Source of the DNA: Bedellia somnulentella
Lineage: Eukaryota > Arthropoda > Insecta > Lepidoptera > Bedelliidae
Direction of reading: 5' to 3'
NCBI GenBank assembly: GCA_963576735.1
Contig: OY755171.1
Coordinates: forward strand, 6,200,001-6,264,000
Length of the DNA: 64,000 nt
Shown here: one piece after another, positions 40,201-48,400 of the stretch
How the letters are laid out: every line of letters starts with the position of its first letter
Numbering within the stretch: the first letter of the stretch is position 1
The notes under the pieces: model-generated
Told to the model about the DNA's origin: nothing
Databases searched by the model: none
What the model saw: only the letters and a program-made list of their open reading frames with translations
Program-made: the position numbers and the translations under genes

Positions 40201-43200
40201 AAAGTTTTTCGTGATTTAGCAATCGGTGTGAAACGGCAATGAGCTGGATATAAAGGCCTGAAGTGACAAAAATAAATGACCCAATAAATTTTACAAATGA
40301 TATCATTTTTAGCGTAATATGTTTGCAGCATTCATCTGATATTTAGATACTATAAAACTATTCCCTTCTCACCTGTTGCGAAAAGTGGTTTAGAGATGTA
40401 AAAGAAATAGAATATGGTGCTATTTAGTTCACCTTTTTCATGACATAATCTTTGGCGGCAAAAGATATCGTAGGTGTATTCTATACTAAAATGCGACGCA
40501 GTCGCAGTGACGTCGCAATCATCGTCGTCTGAGCCACTCTATGGTATGAGCAATATTTTGCTTTAATGTACCAAATTAGAACAGTATTTACTTAGAGTTT
40601 ATGGCGACTGTGAAATGTTTGTTTATTTAAACTTTTGATATATTTTTAGAGCTGTAATCTTCAACGAGGAAAAGTAATTTTCCTAATATCTGATGATCAT
40701 TTCATCATTGGGTGATTCTTTGGTTAAAATTATTTATTGCCCATTTCCGAGTATTATGAAACTGTTACTATTTTTCCAAAAAAAATATTGTAAAAATTAC
40801 ATATTGATACATGATGATAATTATGAGAGGAACGAACTTATTGTTATAGCGGATTATAAGATTTTCATTCAGTGATAACTTAAGAGACCCAACAAACCTC
40901 TGTTATCATATAAAGACGCATACGGGAATAAATAGGATAGCTCTATTCTAGCCAGTATAAGAAAAATTTAAATCGCGAATATTGGAAGCTCTGTTTTAAG
41001 GAGCTTTAAATCCGGAATAAGATATACAATTCTGTACTTTTATTAAGATCTAATGCAAGTTTTATTCATAATGGCTGTATAGCATAAAGCGTCTAAAATC
41101 GGATAAATCATGTCAAAGTTAAATACGCACAGAATTTGTAAATATAATCTGTCTGTGTCTTCTTACTTCTCACGGGACATACTCAATTTAACCCGCCTCA
41201 TGTTAATAATATAGCATACTGCATACTGGTAGCAAAAGTCCGTTTTTCGTCGTGTTTCGTCAAACAAAAGTCATGTTTAAAGTTGTAAGGATCGAGACTT
41301 TTAAGTTATTCAAATTAATTGAATACGAAATACCTACCAATTTCAACCTAATCTTACAATAAGCACAGGATTCCTATCGATTCTCAGTATGGTTCTGTCA
41401 CACAATACTTGTTTTGTTTACACATGCTTTTTCAATGTCATAACTTGTTTTTATAGTGTATTAGAAACCAGTCTACTAATTAAGTACGTAACGTTTAAAA
41501 AAATGTTTGTAATAAAATAAATCTGTCAAATTGTAACAACAAAACTTGCCCTTCTTTAATTTAGTTAATATTTACTTAAGTTTTTTACATTATACTCAAA
41601 TCATAAACGAAAAATCACATCGACGCTAATGTTAATTTTATTCTGCAACACGAACATTTGTTTACTTCGATTCGATTCAAAATAATTAAATTACGACACT
41701 ATTCATATTTATTTGGACAGTGTGTGTACCTTCACAAAATATTTAAATCATATACCTTCTATATAGCCGTGAGTATATATATGTATGTATGTACATACCT
41801 TTTATTATACCCTAACACTAAGAAAATATCATCACTTCAAAACCATAAAAATTAATAAGAACACTTCAAATTCGCACATAATTTTAGCTTACTTTAAATT
41901 TTTCCTATTTCGTGATAATTCAATAAAAATAACCAACACATTTAAATATAAAAAACACGTTTTCGAGAAAACAAATTAATAATAATAATCAATTTTTACC
42001 GAGGAATGTTTAAACTGCATAACCGATTTTCACTCATTTTACTGTAACACTTCGTTCACGGATTCCAGCAGACTGCCAAATATATTTGTAAACTTTTAAA
42101 AATACACACTATTTTATAACTTTTGTCTATTTTTGAAAGATAGTTAAACATAACTTTTTTTGTATCTTTTGTGTTTTCTAGAGGAAGCAAAATCTAATGA
42201 AAGAGTTGGTAGGGCGTTCTATCAGTAGCCCCTTATTAAAAGGGATGACACTATTACCTTAAAAAATACTTAATCTTACTAGCTTGTTCAATTATTTAAT
42301 ATCAGAGTATATAGAAGTAGACCAGTTATCGGGAGCTTCCGGGTTCGGATACCGATTAAGACGAAGATTTAAACGAAGTATGTAAATTTTTGTTCGTTTA
42401 ATGTTGTGTTAGGTGTTTTTTTTTGTATTTAGTGGAGGCTTGTTGGTATTTTTAAGTGGTAGAGAATAATAAGTTTTTATTCAGTTTGCCAAGCAGCTTA
42501 TACTTTTGTCATGATTGATGCCAGCCTAACAAGATATGGTAAGGCAAATAAATTATTGTCACATTATAAACAACATTACAAGTGTATAGTCTTTCATATT
42601 AATTATTTACATACAAGAAATAATCATTTCAGAAGATGCTTGTAAGAGATAGAAAATATTTAGAGCTAAATATTTAGATACAAAATAAATTGTACATCAA
42701 TAAAGTGTTTTTGATAAGCGAATTTATATTTTTTACTTTTTTTATAAAATGACGATGAATGCTTTTATGATTCTAATATTTAAAATAAAAGGGAAAATGT
42801 CTCATCTACAGATCCTATTTTCCCCGTTGCGTCAACTCAAGGCAGTCCTTATTATAGTAAAGCAAAGAAAAAAAAACCTCTTCACCGTTTAAATAATGAA
42901 CCATAATGATGTGAAAAGCTGTCGCCCGAAGTAGGCTATTCGTCTATAGTACAGGTCACCAGGTCCTCCGCGTGAGGGCTGAACAATTTATTAATGATTG
43001 TATATGTGATTATATAAATAAGGCACTGTGTTGGCTGTCTATCAATGCCTCTGGTGAATGGGCCTCAATGCTGCTGGATATATAATGTAATGCATCGAAA
43101 CCACTTTGCTTGGTTATCATTATCACTTATCAACAGCTCTTATATTATATGAAGTTATATATCTTGTGTTGTGTGTTGTAAACTATGTGGATTGTGGATA

Positions 43201-45153
43201 TATTGCTCTTAACTATCACAGCAAAATTATTTAAAAAAATATGCACCTTACCTATATATATATATTTATATATATATATTATAAAAACAACCGTGATAGC
43301 CCAGTGGGTAGAACACTCGGTTATCATGCAAACGACTAGTGTTCAAATCCTGGGTCGGGCCTACACCAATTTGTCTTTTCTAAAGACATATGTGTGGTTA
43401 ATTTATCATGGTTGTTAACGGTGAGGGAAAACATCGTGAGGAAACCCACATGGCTGAGTTGTACCTAAGTACAACTCAGCCATGATTGTCACATGACTAA
43501 TCATGTGACAGTGTATTCGTACAAAACGGCGATAGGCCTGCCCCCTATCACGTGAGTACACTGTCCATGCAAAACGTGGGTACTCTGAACACCAGGTGAC
43601 AAAGTCACGTGATGTTCAGAAGTATTAGTACCTCTGCCAACCCCTTCGGGGATATTCGGCGTTAACGTTTATATATGTTTATGTATATGTATTATAAATA
43701 CATATTATATATATATATAATATGTATTTATAATACATATACAATACATTTTTCAACAATGTCATTGGTTGAAATTGTACTGACTTAAGACTTAAGTGTT
43801 GTGATTGATCAAAAAAATATAATCGGTTTATTTATACGTAAAATTATTTAACGATGTTAAATTATTGGAATAATCTTATATTATGCCAAATTCATGCAAA
43901 AAAAGTTTTTTTAGAAGACTATTACTAAAATGTTTTGTCTACTTCTATCTTACCACTTAAAACCGTTACTTGTCAATCACAGTAAAAATAAACAATTTAC
44001 AAGCTTATTACATCAGGCTGCTTCAAAATAGTAGCTTCCAAATGTTGGAACGATATACCGCCTCCTATAAAGGAAGCCCGCACTGTTGAAACATTTAGGA
44101 ATAAACTGCGAGAATGGCTTACTGTTTCTCAGCAAAATGAATTTGGAGCTCAGTATGGTTGTGCTTCACCCCCACCTTGACGTTATTCCGTCTAAGTTGT
44201 TTAAAATATAGCTATACATGTGTATGTATATGTATGTGTGTGTATGTGTATGTAGCTCATATATATATGTGTAAGTTTGTATATATATATATATATATAT
44301 ATATACTATATATTATGTATACGTGTAATTTTTATCATCTATATTCATTTATGATAGTGTTTGTGATGTGTATGTATAAGTATATACATACAAAATTGTA
44401 TATTATATGTAAACATATGTTAATATTTAATCGCCTGCATTAATTAGGTGATTGTTTATTAGTTTTTGTAAATATTATTATTTTTTGAGTGCTCAATTGT
44501 TTGTGTGTTTTTGTATGAATTAGTTATAAGCTAGACTTAAGTTTTGTATATAGTAATTTTTAGTTATAAGTTTTTGGCCAGAGCTGAAAATCGAAGCTAT
44601 CTGCTTGCTGCGGATAGAACGAGCTCTGGACCATTTTGTCTTTTATAATTTTTCGTTTTGTAATTGTTTATTTCATGTCATGTGTTTGAAGAAAGACAAA
44701 TAAATGCTTTTATTATTATTATTTATTATTATTACATATGAATGAATGTAGCTGAGCATAAAACATTATTCAGTTTCAAAGATGCAATTTAAGTTAAGTA
44801 ATTCCGTAATTAAAACTTAAAAAAGACCTGTTACTAAGTCAAATAATATTCAAAAAAAAATAAATAACACTAACCGAAATACATACATTTACATACATAT
44901 ACTCACGCCATTAGTTCCCATTGAGGTAGGCAGAGACTTTCGATCGCCACTTCGTACGATCCTGACAAACCTCTCTAGCTTCGTTTACATCCATCAATCT
45001 TTTCATACATGCTCTTTCATTCTTAACCTTAACTTAACCAAAATAACCACTCGTTTTATACTTTTAATTAAATTAGATCAAACTAATGTATTGATTTTTA
45101 AAATAATAAACTTACGTTGAGCTGAACTCCTTCATATTATAACTGTTACTCAT
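12671..45153 (-). CDS. SLC36/PAT-type proton-coupled amino acid transporter, gene A (complete, 9 coding exons)
   Basis: This is a pathetic-like member of the amino acid/auxin permease fold, an H+-coupled importer or exporter of small neutral amino acids at plasma or lysosomal membranes. Coding exons in transcript order: 45116-45153, 23391-23513, 22816-22966, 22476-22597, 21779-21863, 20284-20528, 18961-19173, 14109-14278, 12671-12906. All junctions are GT-AG, all phases agree, and the total is 1383 bases, giving 460 residues plus stop, the usual family size. Visible hallmarks: LGSGILAMP in helix 1 (residues 67-75), VPSLGYAE (about 117-124), GTVIFAMEGIGVVLPVEN (from about 255), and GSITLNLP before helix 8. 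About 11 membrane segments are predicted. The N-terminus (about 55 residues) is hydrophilic. Gene B, the tandem paralogue, lies upstream. The substrate cannot be inferred from sequence. Confidence 0.9.
13105..13490 (-). repeat. S1 fragment and S4 fragment in gene A intron 8
   Basis: 13105-13275 is a decayed minus-strand S1 3' half (GTTCACGAAGTATATCCC... CACGTGAT). 13383-13490 is an S4 half ending in the tRNA-like B-box part (GGATCGAACCCGCG). The rest of this intron (13500-14108) shows nothing recognisable. Confidence 0.65.
14109..14278 (-). CDS. Gene A exon 8: helix 8 and start of helix 9
   Basis: 170 bases, residues 326-383. It encodes LMAKSFIVLAIFFTYTLQFY, VPMEIVW, then AGIRAFFAILT. The FFTYxLQF motif is typical of SLC36. 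Same length and phase as gene B 51010-51179. Confidence 0.92.
14610..14815 (+). mobile_element. LINE-R 3'-end fragment in gene A intron 7
   Basis: Plus-strand copy of the C-terminal codons (AAAAAGGCAGGCTTCCGAAG, GATCGTGTAAAGTGGCG) and 3' tail (ACTAACAGCGAGAG). 5' truncated. Confidence 0.8.
15211..15805 (+). repeat. S1 SINE split by an S2 insertion
   Basis: The S1 head and body run 15211-15322 and resume at 15584 through about 15805. Between them lies an S2 copy. The S1 sequence CTAAAGACATAGGT is present on both sides (15309-15322, 15584-15597) as the target duplication. Confidence 0.92.
15323..15583 (-). repeat. S2 SINE-like repeat nested in S1
   Basis: Complete minus-strand S2 with a (CATA)n tail at 15324-15350, inserted into S1. 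The 14-base target duplication is exact. Confidence 0.92.
16092..17089 (+). mobile_element. Non-autonomous Helitron-like element (family H1)
   Basis: It starts TCTATACTTATAATAAATC directly after A and ends CACTAG directly before T, the TC...CTAG ends and A/T insertion site of Helitrons. A (TCTG)n microsatellite lies at 16206-16275. No rep/helicase coding is present. The related copy at 29504 shares the 5' half. The 3' hairpin is degenerate. Confidence 0.7.
17340..17760. repeat. Relative of the foldback repeat at 1-734
   Basis: 17343-17440 is the reverse complement of the AACGTCGGGC/ACACGCGATT part. 17610-17745 matches the plus-strand junction and arm start (GTCATTATACAGTACTATAA) and then the TGTGCAATCGTGAAAATC part. 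An unrelated AT-rich piece lies between. Confidence 0.7.
17761..18520. other. Gene A intron 7, no recognised element
   Basis: AT-rich intronic DNA. No exon signals consistent with the SLC36 frame, and no repeat family I recognise. Confidence 0.4.
18525..18892. repeat. S3 fragment (+) and S2 copy (-)
   Basis: 18525-18605 resembles the S3 3' part (GGTCGGACTATGGCCAAATC). 18642-18892 is a full S2 on the minus strand, flanked by TAAGATTA at 18634-18641 and 18893-18900. Confidence 0.8.
18961..19173 (-). CDS. Gene A exon 7: helices 6-7
   Basis: 213 bases, residues 255-326. It holds TVIFAMEGIGVVLPVENTM, the most conserved SLC36 stretch, then LGYVKYGDEAKGSITLNLPT. 43 of its 70 whole residues are identical to gene B exon 51616-51828 by hand count. 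Donor GTAAGTT at 18960. Confidence 0.92.
19407..19625 (-). repeat. S2 SINE-like repeat, diverged
   Basis: Minus-strand copy in gene A intron 6 with a short CATA tail and recognisable GGGTAGCCAGAGCTT and GGGTCTCCTACCGCATCGCC segments. Confidence 0.75.
20284..20528 (-). CDS. Gene A exon 6: helices 4-5
   Basis: 245 bases, residues 174-255. It encodes IVDFYTEYN, then helix 4 (YCVIFLVPILVFTQI), KNLKYLAPFS, and helix 5 (ANILLVLTFAICLYY). It ends with KLPLFVG split before the next exon. Same length and phase as gene B 52393-52637. Confidence 0.92.
20837..21091 (+). repeat. S2 SINE-like repeat
   Basis: Full-length plus-strand copy in gene A intron 5, flanked by TTTCAAACC on both sides (upstream at about 20828, downstream at about 21092). 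Confidence 0.85.
21779..21863 (-). CDS. Gene A exon 5: helix 3
   Basis: 85 bases, residues 145-173 (IFIDWAMALTILGACAVYV to NSVKQ). It is a single hydrophobic helix ending at CAG before a GTGATT donor. Same length and phase as gene B 53903-53987. Too short and lacking ATG to be found by ORF scanning; recovered from splice signals and paralogue alignment. Confidence 0.88.
22120..22376 (+). mobile_element. Short Helitron-like element
   Basis: It begins TCTTTACTAATATTATAAA and ends with a GC-rich hairpin (GCGGGCGAAGCCGTGGGC) then GGAAAGCTAG before T. This is the common lepidopteran non-autonomous form as I know it. It lies in gene A intron 4, about 100 bases from exon 4. Confidence 0.65.
22476..22597 (-). 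CDS. Gene A exon 4: loop with PSLGYAE motif
   Basis: 122 bases, residues 105-145 (VRASQEVSKVTKVPSLGYAE onward). This is the cytoplasmic loop between helices 2 and 3, containing PSLGYAETLEA. Acceptor TAG 22598-22600; donor GTATG. Same length and phase as gene B 56481-56602. Confidence 0.9.
22816..22966 (-). CDS. Gene A exon 3: helices 1-2 with LGSGILAMP motif
   Basis: 151 bases, residues 55-104. It contains the helix-1 unwound motif LGSGILAMP, which belongs to the substrate site in the AAAP family, and a second hydrophobic helix ending CTHCVFLL. Acceptor CAG 22967-22969; donor GTAAAC. Same length and phase as gene B 58780-58930. Confidence 0.9.
23391..23513 (-). CDS. Gene A exon 2: hydrophilic N-terminal region
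   Basis: 123 bases; acceptor CAG at 23514-23516, donor GTAAGT at 23390-23385. It encodes residues 13-54 (AVITENGIYPSTYS to EHRNLEYPNS). The YDPFEHR-type motif just before helix 1 is usual in insect SLC36 proteins. The counterpart in gene B was not found. Confidence 0.8.
24025..24685. mobile_element. Non-autonomous element with AGGGTTCCGTAGC inverted ends
   Basis: AGGGTTCCGTAGC at 24025-24037 is exactly inverted at 24673-24685. An internal GACG/GACA microsatellite lies near 24605-24640. No transposase is present. Related DNA (GAGATGGACTCGCT) just left of the end suggests the true boundary may be wider. It lies in gene A intron 1. Confidence 0.6.
25070..25140 (-). mobile_element. Helitron-like 3' end
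   Basis: On the minus strand it reads CGCGAACGAAGTCGCGGGCA then CAGCTAG before T. The 5' boundary was not located. Confidence 0.5.
25845..26095 (+). repeat. S2 SINE-like repeat
   Basis: Full-length copy with the exact 10-base flanking duplication ATAATATGCA (25835-25844 and 26096-26105). Confidence 0.9.
26204..26448. mobile_element. LINE-R copy with 5' inversion
   Basis: 26204-26275 is the LINE-R 3' end on the minus strand. From about 26290 to 26448 the adjacent upstream ORF part appears in the opposite (plus) orientation. The whole is flanked by TGGTGTTTAAT at 26193-26203 and 26449-26459, so it is a single insertion of the twin-priming type. Confidence 0.88.
27263..28196 (+). mobile_element. 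Mariner with internal deletion (copy 2)
   Basis: 934 bases between TA sites (27261-27262, 28197-28198), with left end CGAGGGGCATGCCAAAAGAA. The plus-strand transposase runs from about 27400, has a frame break after QKDRRVEWW (27820s), and lacks the middle of the catalytic domain, including the HHDN motif. It then resumes (SILPHPPYSPDLALCDFY to KCIRAQGEYFEKIDTC). It is mobilisable only in trans, if at all. Confidence 0.92.
28205..29088 (-). repeat. Two S2 copies (one diverged)
   Basis: 28205-28410 is a decayed minus-strand S2 immediately beside the mariner end. 28838-29088 is a better preserved minus-strand S2 (tail CATACATACATA at about 28842). The 420 bases between them show no recognised element. 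Confidence 0.75.
29504..30280 (+). mobile_element. Helitron-like element H1, second copy
   Basis: It starts TCTATACTTATAATAAATC after A, and follows the 16092 element through the GTTCCTTATGG and CATACTAGATGGCGCCAGTA segments. The 3' end is lost near 30280. The internal TCTG tract is shorter (about 29630). Confidence 0.65.
30281..31327. other. Gene A intron 1, unclassified AT-rich DNA
   Basis: It contains a short S4-like piece near 30385 (CATGAGGTTTTCATG) and nothing else I recognise. Confidence 0.4.
31339..32878 (-). pseudogene. LINE-R: 5'-truncated RTE-like non-LTR retrotransposon
   Basis: Minus-strand ORF2 from AAGYDRINTEML through the reverse transcriptase motifs: NYRGISLLSIVGKLYAKVL, QAGFRKGMGCMDQIFSLR, SFIDLEKAYDRV, RGVRQGC and CLLYADDQVLLAS. 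The C-terminal region follows (LRWFGHIERMD, RDRTKWRS-like QDRTKWRSIVSAYPNGN). It is broken by a frameshift after RGVRQGC, a TAG after MSNQSVSE (about 31867) and a frameshift near 31570. The 3' tail is CATACATACA at 31339 in plus sense. It is flanked by AAAATAATAAA at 31328-31338 and 32879-32889. The endonuclease region is missing. RTE assignment rests on the overall C-terminus and short-repeat tail and is tentative. Confidence 0.88.
33056..33425 (+). repeat. S1 tRNA-headed SINE
   Basis: Full length. Its tRNA-like head differs from other copies in the anticodon-arm region (GCCCGAAAAACAGAAGGGC), but the body and tail match S1. Confidence 0.85.
33750..33885 (-). mobile_element. LINE-R 3'-end fragment
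   Basis: Minus-strand copy: GGGTAGGCAGAGACTATCGG and CTAGCTTCGTTTACATCC in plus sense. Short and 5' truncated. Confidence 0.75.
34448..35278 (-). repeat. S1 SINE split by a 500-base insertion
   Basis: S1 3' part at 34448-34592 and S1 middle plus head at about 35093-35278 (ends in tRNA-like GGGATTTGAACCTACG). The intervening DNA ends in an AATAAATAATTTCATTATT tail, suggesting a LINE fragment. Confidence 0.65.
36365..36560 (-). repeat. S1 SINE fragment
   Basis: Minus-strand 3' half of S1 (GTTCGCGCCGTATATCCC to CACATGACTAAGTACA). Confidence 0.75.
37403..37641 (+). repeat. S2 SINE-like repeat
   Basis: Near full-length, lacking a few bases at the 5' end. It is flanked by the exact duplication GTAAGTAATA (37393-37402 and 37642-37651). 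Confidence 0.9.
37661..38275. mobile_element. Large foldback element with about 210-base arms
   Basis: The left arm (37661-37867) and right arm (38063-38275) are near-perfect inverted copies. They carry GAAAACCGACTTCATAGCGG and CCACACGCGTCAGTTCAACC with their complements, around a 195-base loop. No coding potential. Confidence 0.88.
38478..38655 (-). repeat. S1 SINE fragment
   Basis: Minus-strand 3' half of S1, with CGAATATTCCCGAAGGGG and CACGTGACATTTTCACC. Confidence 0.75.
38660..39175. repeat. Interspersed repeat ending in GAAGTCGGTTAAAAA
   Basis: Two related segments (CCCTCGATTTCCTGGGATGC at about 38672 and CCCTCGATTTCTCCAGGATC at about 38971). The second continues to an A-run (39108-39126) and GAAGTCGGTTAAAAA. 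I know this sequence as common in moth genomes, but not its class. Confidence 0.55.
39176..42960. other. Gene A intron 1, long stretch without recognised elements
   Basis: AT-rich DNA of nearly 3.8 kb. I found no exon, repeat family member or RNA gene I could support. It is the longest repeat-poor stretch of the intron, so it is the best place to look for intronic regulatory sequence. Confidence 0.4.
43287..43680 (+). repeat. S1 SINE with internal inverted duplications
   Basis: Full-length S1 in which the segment normally read once is replaced by two hairpins: 43450-43464 pairs with 43469-43483, and 43487-43496 with 43501-43510. Both have loops of CTAA. Confidence 0.88.
43685..43740. repeat. 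Perfect 56-base AT palindrome
   Basis: The 28-base halves are exact reverse complements, centred on an AT dinucleotide tract in the tail of the S1 copy. Confidence 0.9.
44015..44740 (+). mobile_element. CR1-like LINE 3' end
   Basis: Plus-strand reading gives FKIVASKCWNDIPPPIKEAR then TVETFRNKLREWL, the typical C-terminus of CR1/L2-type ORF2. It is followed by a 3'UTR and an AAATGCTTTTATTATTATT tail. 5' truncated. Confidence 0.6.
44884..45025 (-). mobile_element. LINE-R 3'-end fragment
   Basis: Minus-strand copy (TACATACATATACTCACGCC, then GCAGAGACTTTCGATCGCC) about 90 bases from gene A exon 1, inside intron 1. Confidence 0.8.
45116..45153 (-). CDS. Gene A exon 1 (start codon)
   Basis: ATG at 45153 begins MSNSYNMKEFSS and runs into a GTAAG donor after two bases of the next codon (AC). 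The next exon starts with G in the matching phase, giving Thr13. The phase match and the intact 460-residue frame support linking this distant exon to the rest across 21.6 kb. It is the least certain exon because it is short. Confidence 0.65.
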
Positions 45154-45289
45154 AGTATCCAATATTATTCGATAACGTCACACAACACTAGCTTAGCCAT
45201 AAACAGTGCATGAATTCACTTTGAAAACATTTCTTGAACAAAACCTCTTTTTATTTGCGAGCGTATAGTTTAGACTGTCGATCGAGTGG

Positions 45290-45350
45290 TTGTTGTATCT
45301 GATCTGTGAGCAATGGAACAAGAGCGACGGAGAGCCGACATTTATAAATA
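45290..45350 (-). promoter_or_regulatory. Putative core promoter of gene A
   Basis: On the minus strand a TATAAA hexamer (45341-45346) is followed 30-45 bases downstream by CA-containing initiator-like sequences (TCACAG and TCAGAT, 45298-45309). These lie about 150 bases upstream of the exon 1 ATG. Position and order fit a TATA promoter. No transcript evidence is available. Confidence 0.3.
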
Positions 45351-45811
45351 TAGAAATGGCCGTAACCATTCATGTTCGCGCCAGTAAAGTTTTAAATCTT
45401 GGCGAATTCAGACCAACGACTGTCATATATGATTTAGTCGTGGAATAAAGAAATATATTAATATAAACTAATTATGAATATGTGTTTTAATAAGCCACCT
45501 TTTTTAGAGTATTTGCGTAATTTTTAATGTTATACGTAAAAAAAAAGTTTTCAAATAACAAATGACCGCACAACGCTAATGAATAGTTCTATCGAAAGCA
45601 TGCCGAATTCGCATGTTGAATGAAATTGATCGTGATTCGATCACATTTGTAATTAACATATTTTTGTTCAATATTTTCTTTTGCAGTACAGTTTAAATTT
45701 ATATTCCGAAGACGCAATTAGTTAATTTCTGAGTACCATTTAATTGATATTGTATGCAAAGGAGTGAAAATCATTATTCATTAACCTAATTTAAATTGAT
45801 TCGACCACATA

Positions 45812-45990
45812 AACATATATACATAAATATACTTACGGTTATAAATCCCTAGAAGGGGTAGCCAGATCTTCGTAATAAAATTGCTGAGCCACTTTTGGAA
45901 GTTGGGTGGGGAAAAGATGGTAAACCAAAGGTTTATAAATTTTAAAATCCTTAGCCGTTGTTTACAAGGAAGCCGACACTACATAGCTAA
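45812..45990 (-). repeat. S2 SINE-like repeat, internally deleted
   Basis: Minus-strand copy with the tail side intact and the middle shortened. It ends AAGCCGACACTACATAGC. Confidence 0.75.
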
Positions 45991-46005
45991 TTATAAAAAT
46001 CAGAG

Positions 46006-46184
46006 GCAAAAAATCAAAAATCAAAAAGGCAGGCGTCTGAAGTATGAAGAATAAAAGAGCATATATGAAAAGATTGATGGATGTAGGCGAAGCAAGAGAG
46101 ATTTACCAAGATCGTACGAAGTGGCGATCGATAGTCTCTGCCTACCCCAATGGGAATTAACGGCGTGAGTATATGTATGTATGT
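46006..46184 (+). mobile_element. LINE-R 3'-end fragment with target duplication
   Basis: Plus-strand copy from AAAAAGGCAGGCGTCTGAAG to the (TATG)n tail. It is flanked by AAAAATCAGAG at 45995-46005 and 46185-46195. The left flank adjoins an S2 copy. Confidence 0.85.
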
Positions 46185-46234
46185 AAAAATCAGAGATACG
46201 ATCAATAACCTATAAATGTAACGAGATATTTAAC

Positions 46235-47110
46235 AACCTTGATGGCTTAGTATGAACACCACTGCTTCTCAAGCCGGATACGTAAATTCAAATTCTGATT
46301 CGGGTCTACACCAATATGTCTTTGCTTAAGTGATGTGTGTGTACTGAGTTGTGCTTAGTCATGTAATAGTGTATTCGTACAAAACGGCCCATTTAAAGGT
46401 GAAAGTAGAGATGAGTATAAGTACCAGCAAAGTAGAATGGATATCTAGATATTTATTTAAAATAATACGAAGGCAAAAATTTGCAACATTGGCTCACGAA
46501 AAATGTTAACGACCAAAACTCCCCAACTGGTTTAAACGGGCAGCAGTGCAATTATGTCCACATTCTGGTTTTTTGACGATGGTCGAACTTTAAAAATTAA
46601 AAAAAACGATACAAAATAGTCTTGCTTACGTAATTTAATATACGCCATTCATTCTTACCATTGTTTGTCAGAATCTATAGATTGTAGACAAAGCTCAGTC
46701 ATTTAGTTCAGATTGTTAGGGTTTCGCAACCGAATGGCAAAAATCTCCGTCCGTGGGTCACAGAAATTTATTTCTGAAACTAAAGAGACTTGGTTGAAAA
46801 TTAATATCTAGGATACATACATACGTAGGTACCCATTGGGGTAAGAAGAGACTATCGATCGCATCTTGGTACGATTCTGGCGAACCTCTCTCGCTTAATT
46901 TATATCCATAAATGTTTTCATCGGCACCGGTTTTTTTGAGCTAATTCTCTATTTGGTTTAGATAGTCCTCTGAAGTCATCGCCGACCTACATTACTTTCC
47001 ACATTGGCTGAATAGATCTGTTGGACCAATTTACTATAATCCATCCTGTTTGTGCCCTTACCTTCGCACCATTCCTTTTTCTTTATTTTAACAATGCCAT
47101 CTCTAATATA
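46235..47110. repeat. Decayed S1 (+) and decayed LINE-R 3' end (-)
   Basis: 46235-46390 is an S1 remnant (TCTACACCAATATGTCTTTG, CATGTAATAGTGTATTCG). 46810-47110 is a minus-strand LINE-R remnant reaching further into the ORF than most fragments (CCACATTGGCTGAATAG, TTGTGCCCTTACC). Confidence 0.65.
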
Positions 47111-47766
47111 TAGATGTCACTTGTAAACGCCTATTGAAATTTTAAAAAAATAAATGAGATAATGGGGGGCTTCCCTCCAAATATAACAAAAGACAAAAAA
47201 ACAACATTGAAACCGTACATTTGTAAGTCTTTAATATGACATCGAGGTCATTTACAAAATCAAATTTAGAAAAATGTGACCTCCCAAAGTCTTAAAAGTT
47301 GTGTCTCTCTATTCTATGTTTTTAAATAAAAGTGAAAAATATAAGTAAGATACATATTGTAGATCTCAATAAAAAGTCATAAAAAAATTGGTTTGAAAAT
47401 ATTACTCGTATATTTACGAGTTTTTGATATCCAGGTTTTTAGCCATTTTGGTAAACCACAAATGTACTTTTGTACCTTCACTATGATACAACGTTACAAA
47501 ACTAAGATAAGTTTGCGTTTTATTGCCGGATCGATAAAGTTACATACGAGTATTAGTCGTAATATGTTACTTCATATGAATTAAACTTACTACTGCGAAA
47601 CCCTTGAGATAGGTTTTTATTCATAGATTAGATTACGTAAGTTAACAAAACAAGAATAAACCTGATTACAAAACTTACAAAATCTAAGTGATATCAGATC
47701 AAAACGCAACCCTTATTGTACTGTTTAATTAAGATGATTCATAAACATTACTTTGTGTATTTTATA

Positions 47767-48400
47767 TACCGTGATAGCCCAGTGGGTAGAACACTCGGTT
47801 ATCGTGCAAACGACTAGTGTTCAAATCCTGGGTCGGGCCTAAACCAATTTGTCTTTTCTAAAGACATATGTGTGGTTAATTTATCATGGTTGTTAACGGT
47901 GAGGGAAAACATCGTGAGGAAACCCACATGGCTGAGTTGTACTTAGTCATGTGACAGTGTATTCCTACAAAACGTCGATAGGCCTGCCCCCTATCACGTG
48001 AGTACACTGTCCATGCAAAACGTGGGTACTCTGAACACCAGGTGACAAAGTCACGTGATGTTCAGAAGTATTAGTAACTCTGCCAACCCCTTCGGGGATA
48101 TTCGGCGTGAACGTTTATGTTATGTTATACTCATGCCGTTACTTTTAATTGGGATAGGCAGAGACTATCGATCGCCACTTTGTTCGATCCTAGCACACCT
48201 TACTAGCTTCATTCACATCTATCAATCTTTTCAATTCTTCATACTGCGAGCACTTTGTATATTTTACTTACACATATTATAACCATTTCCCCACGTAACT
48301 TCCAAAAGTGAAGTGAAGAATTTTTAATTCCCTAGCTCTGGCTACCCCTTCAAGGGATTTATAGCCCTGAGTATATGTATGTATGTATGTACAAACTATA
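47767..48400. repeat. Three retroelement ends in a row: S1 (+), LINE-R (-), S2 (+)
   Basis: S1 47767-48125 is complete. It is followed directly by a LINE-R 3' fragment on the minus strand (48126-48250) and then the 3' half of an S2 on the plus strand (about 48285-48400, tail TATGTATGTATGTA). Confidence 0.8.
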
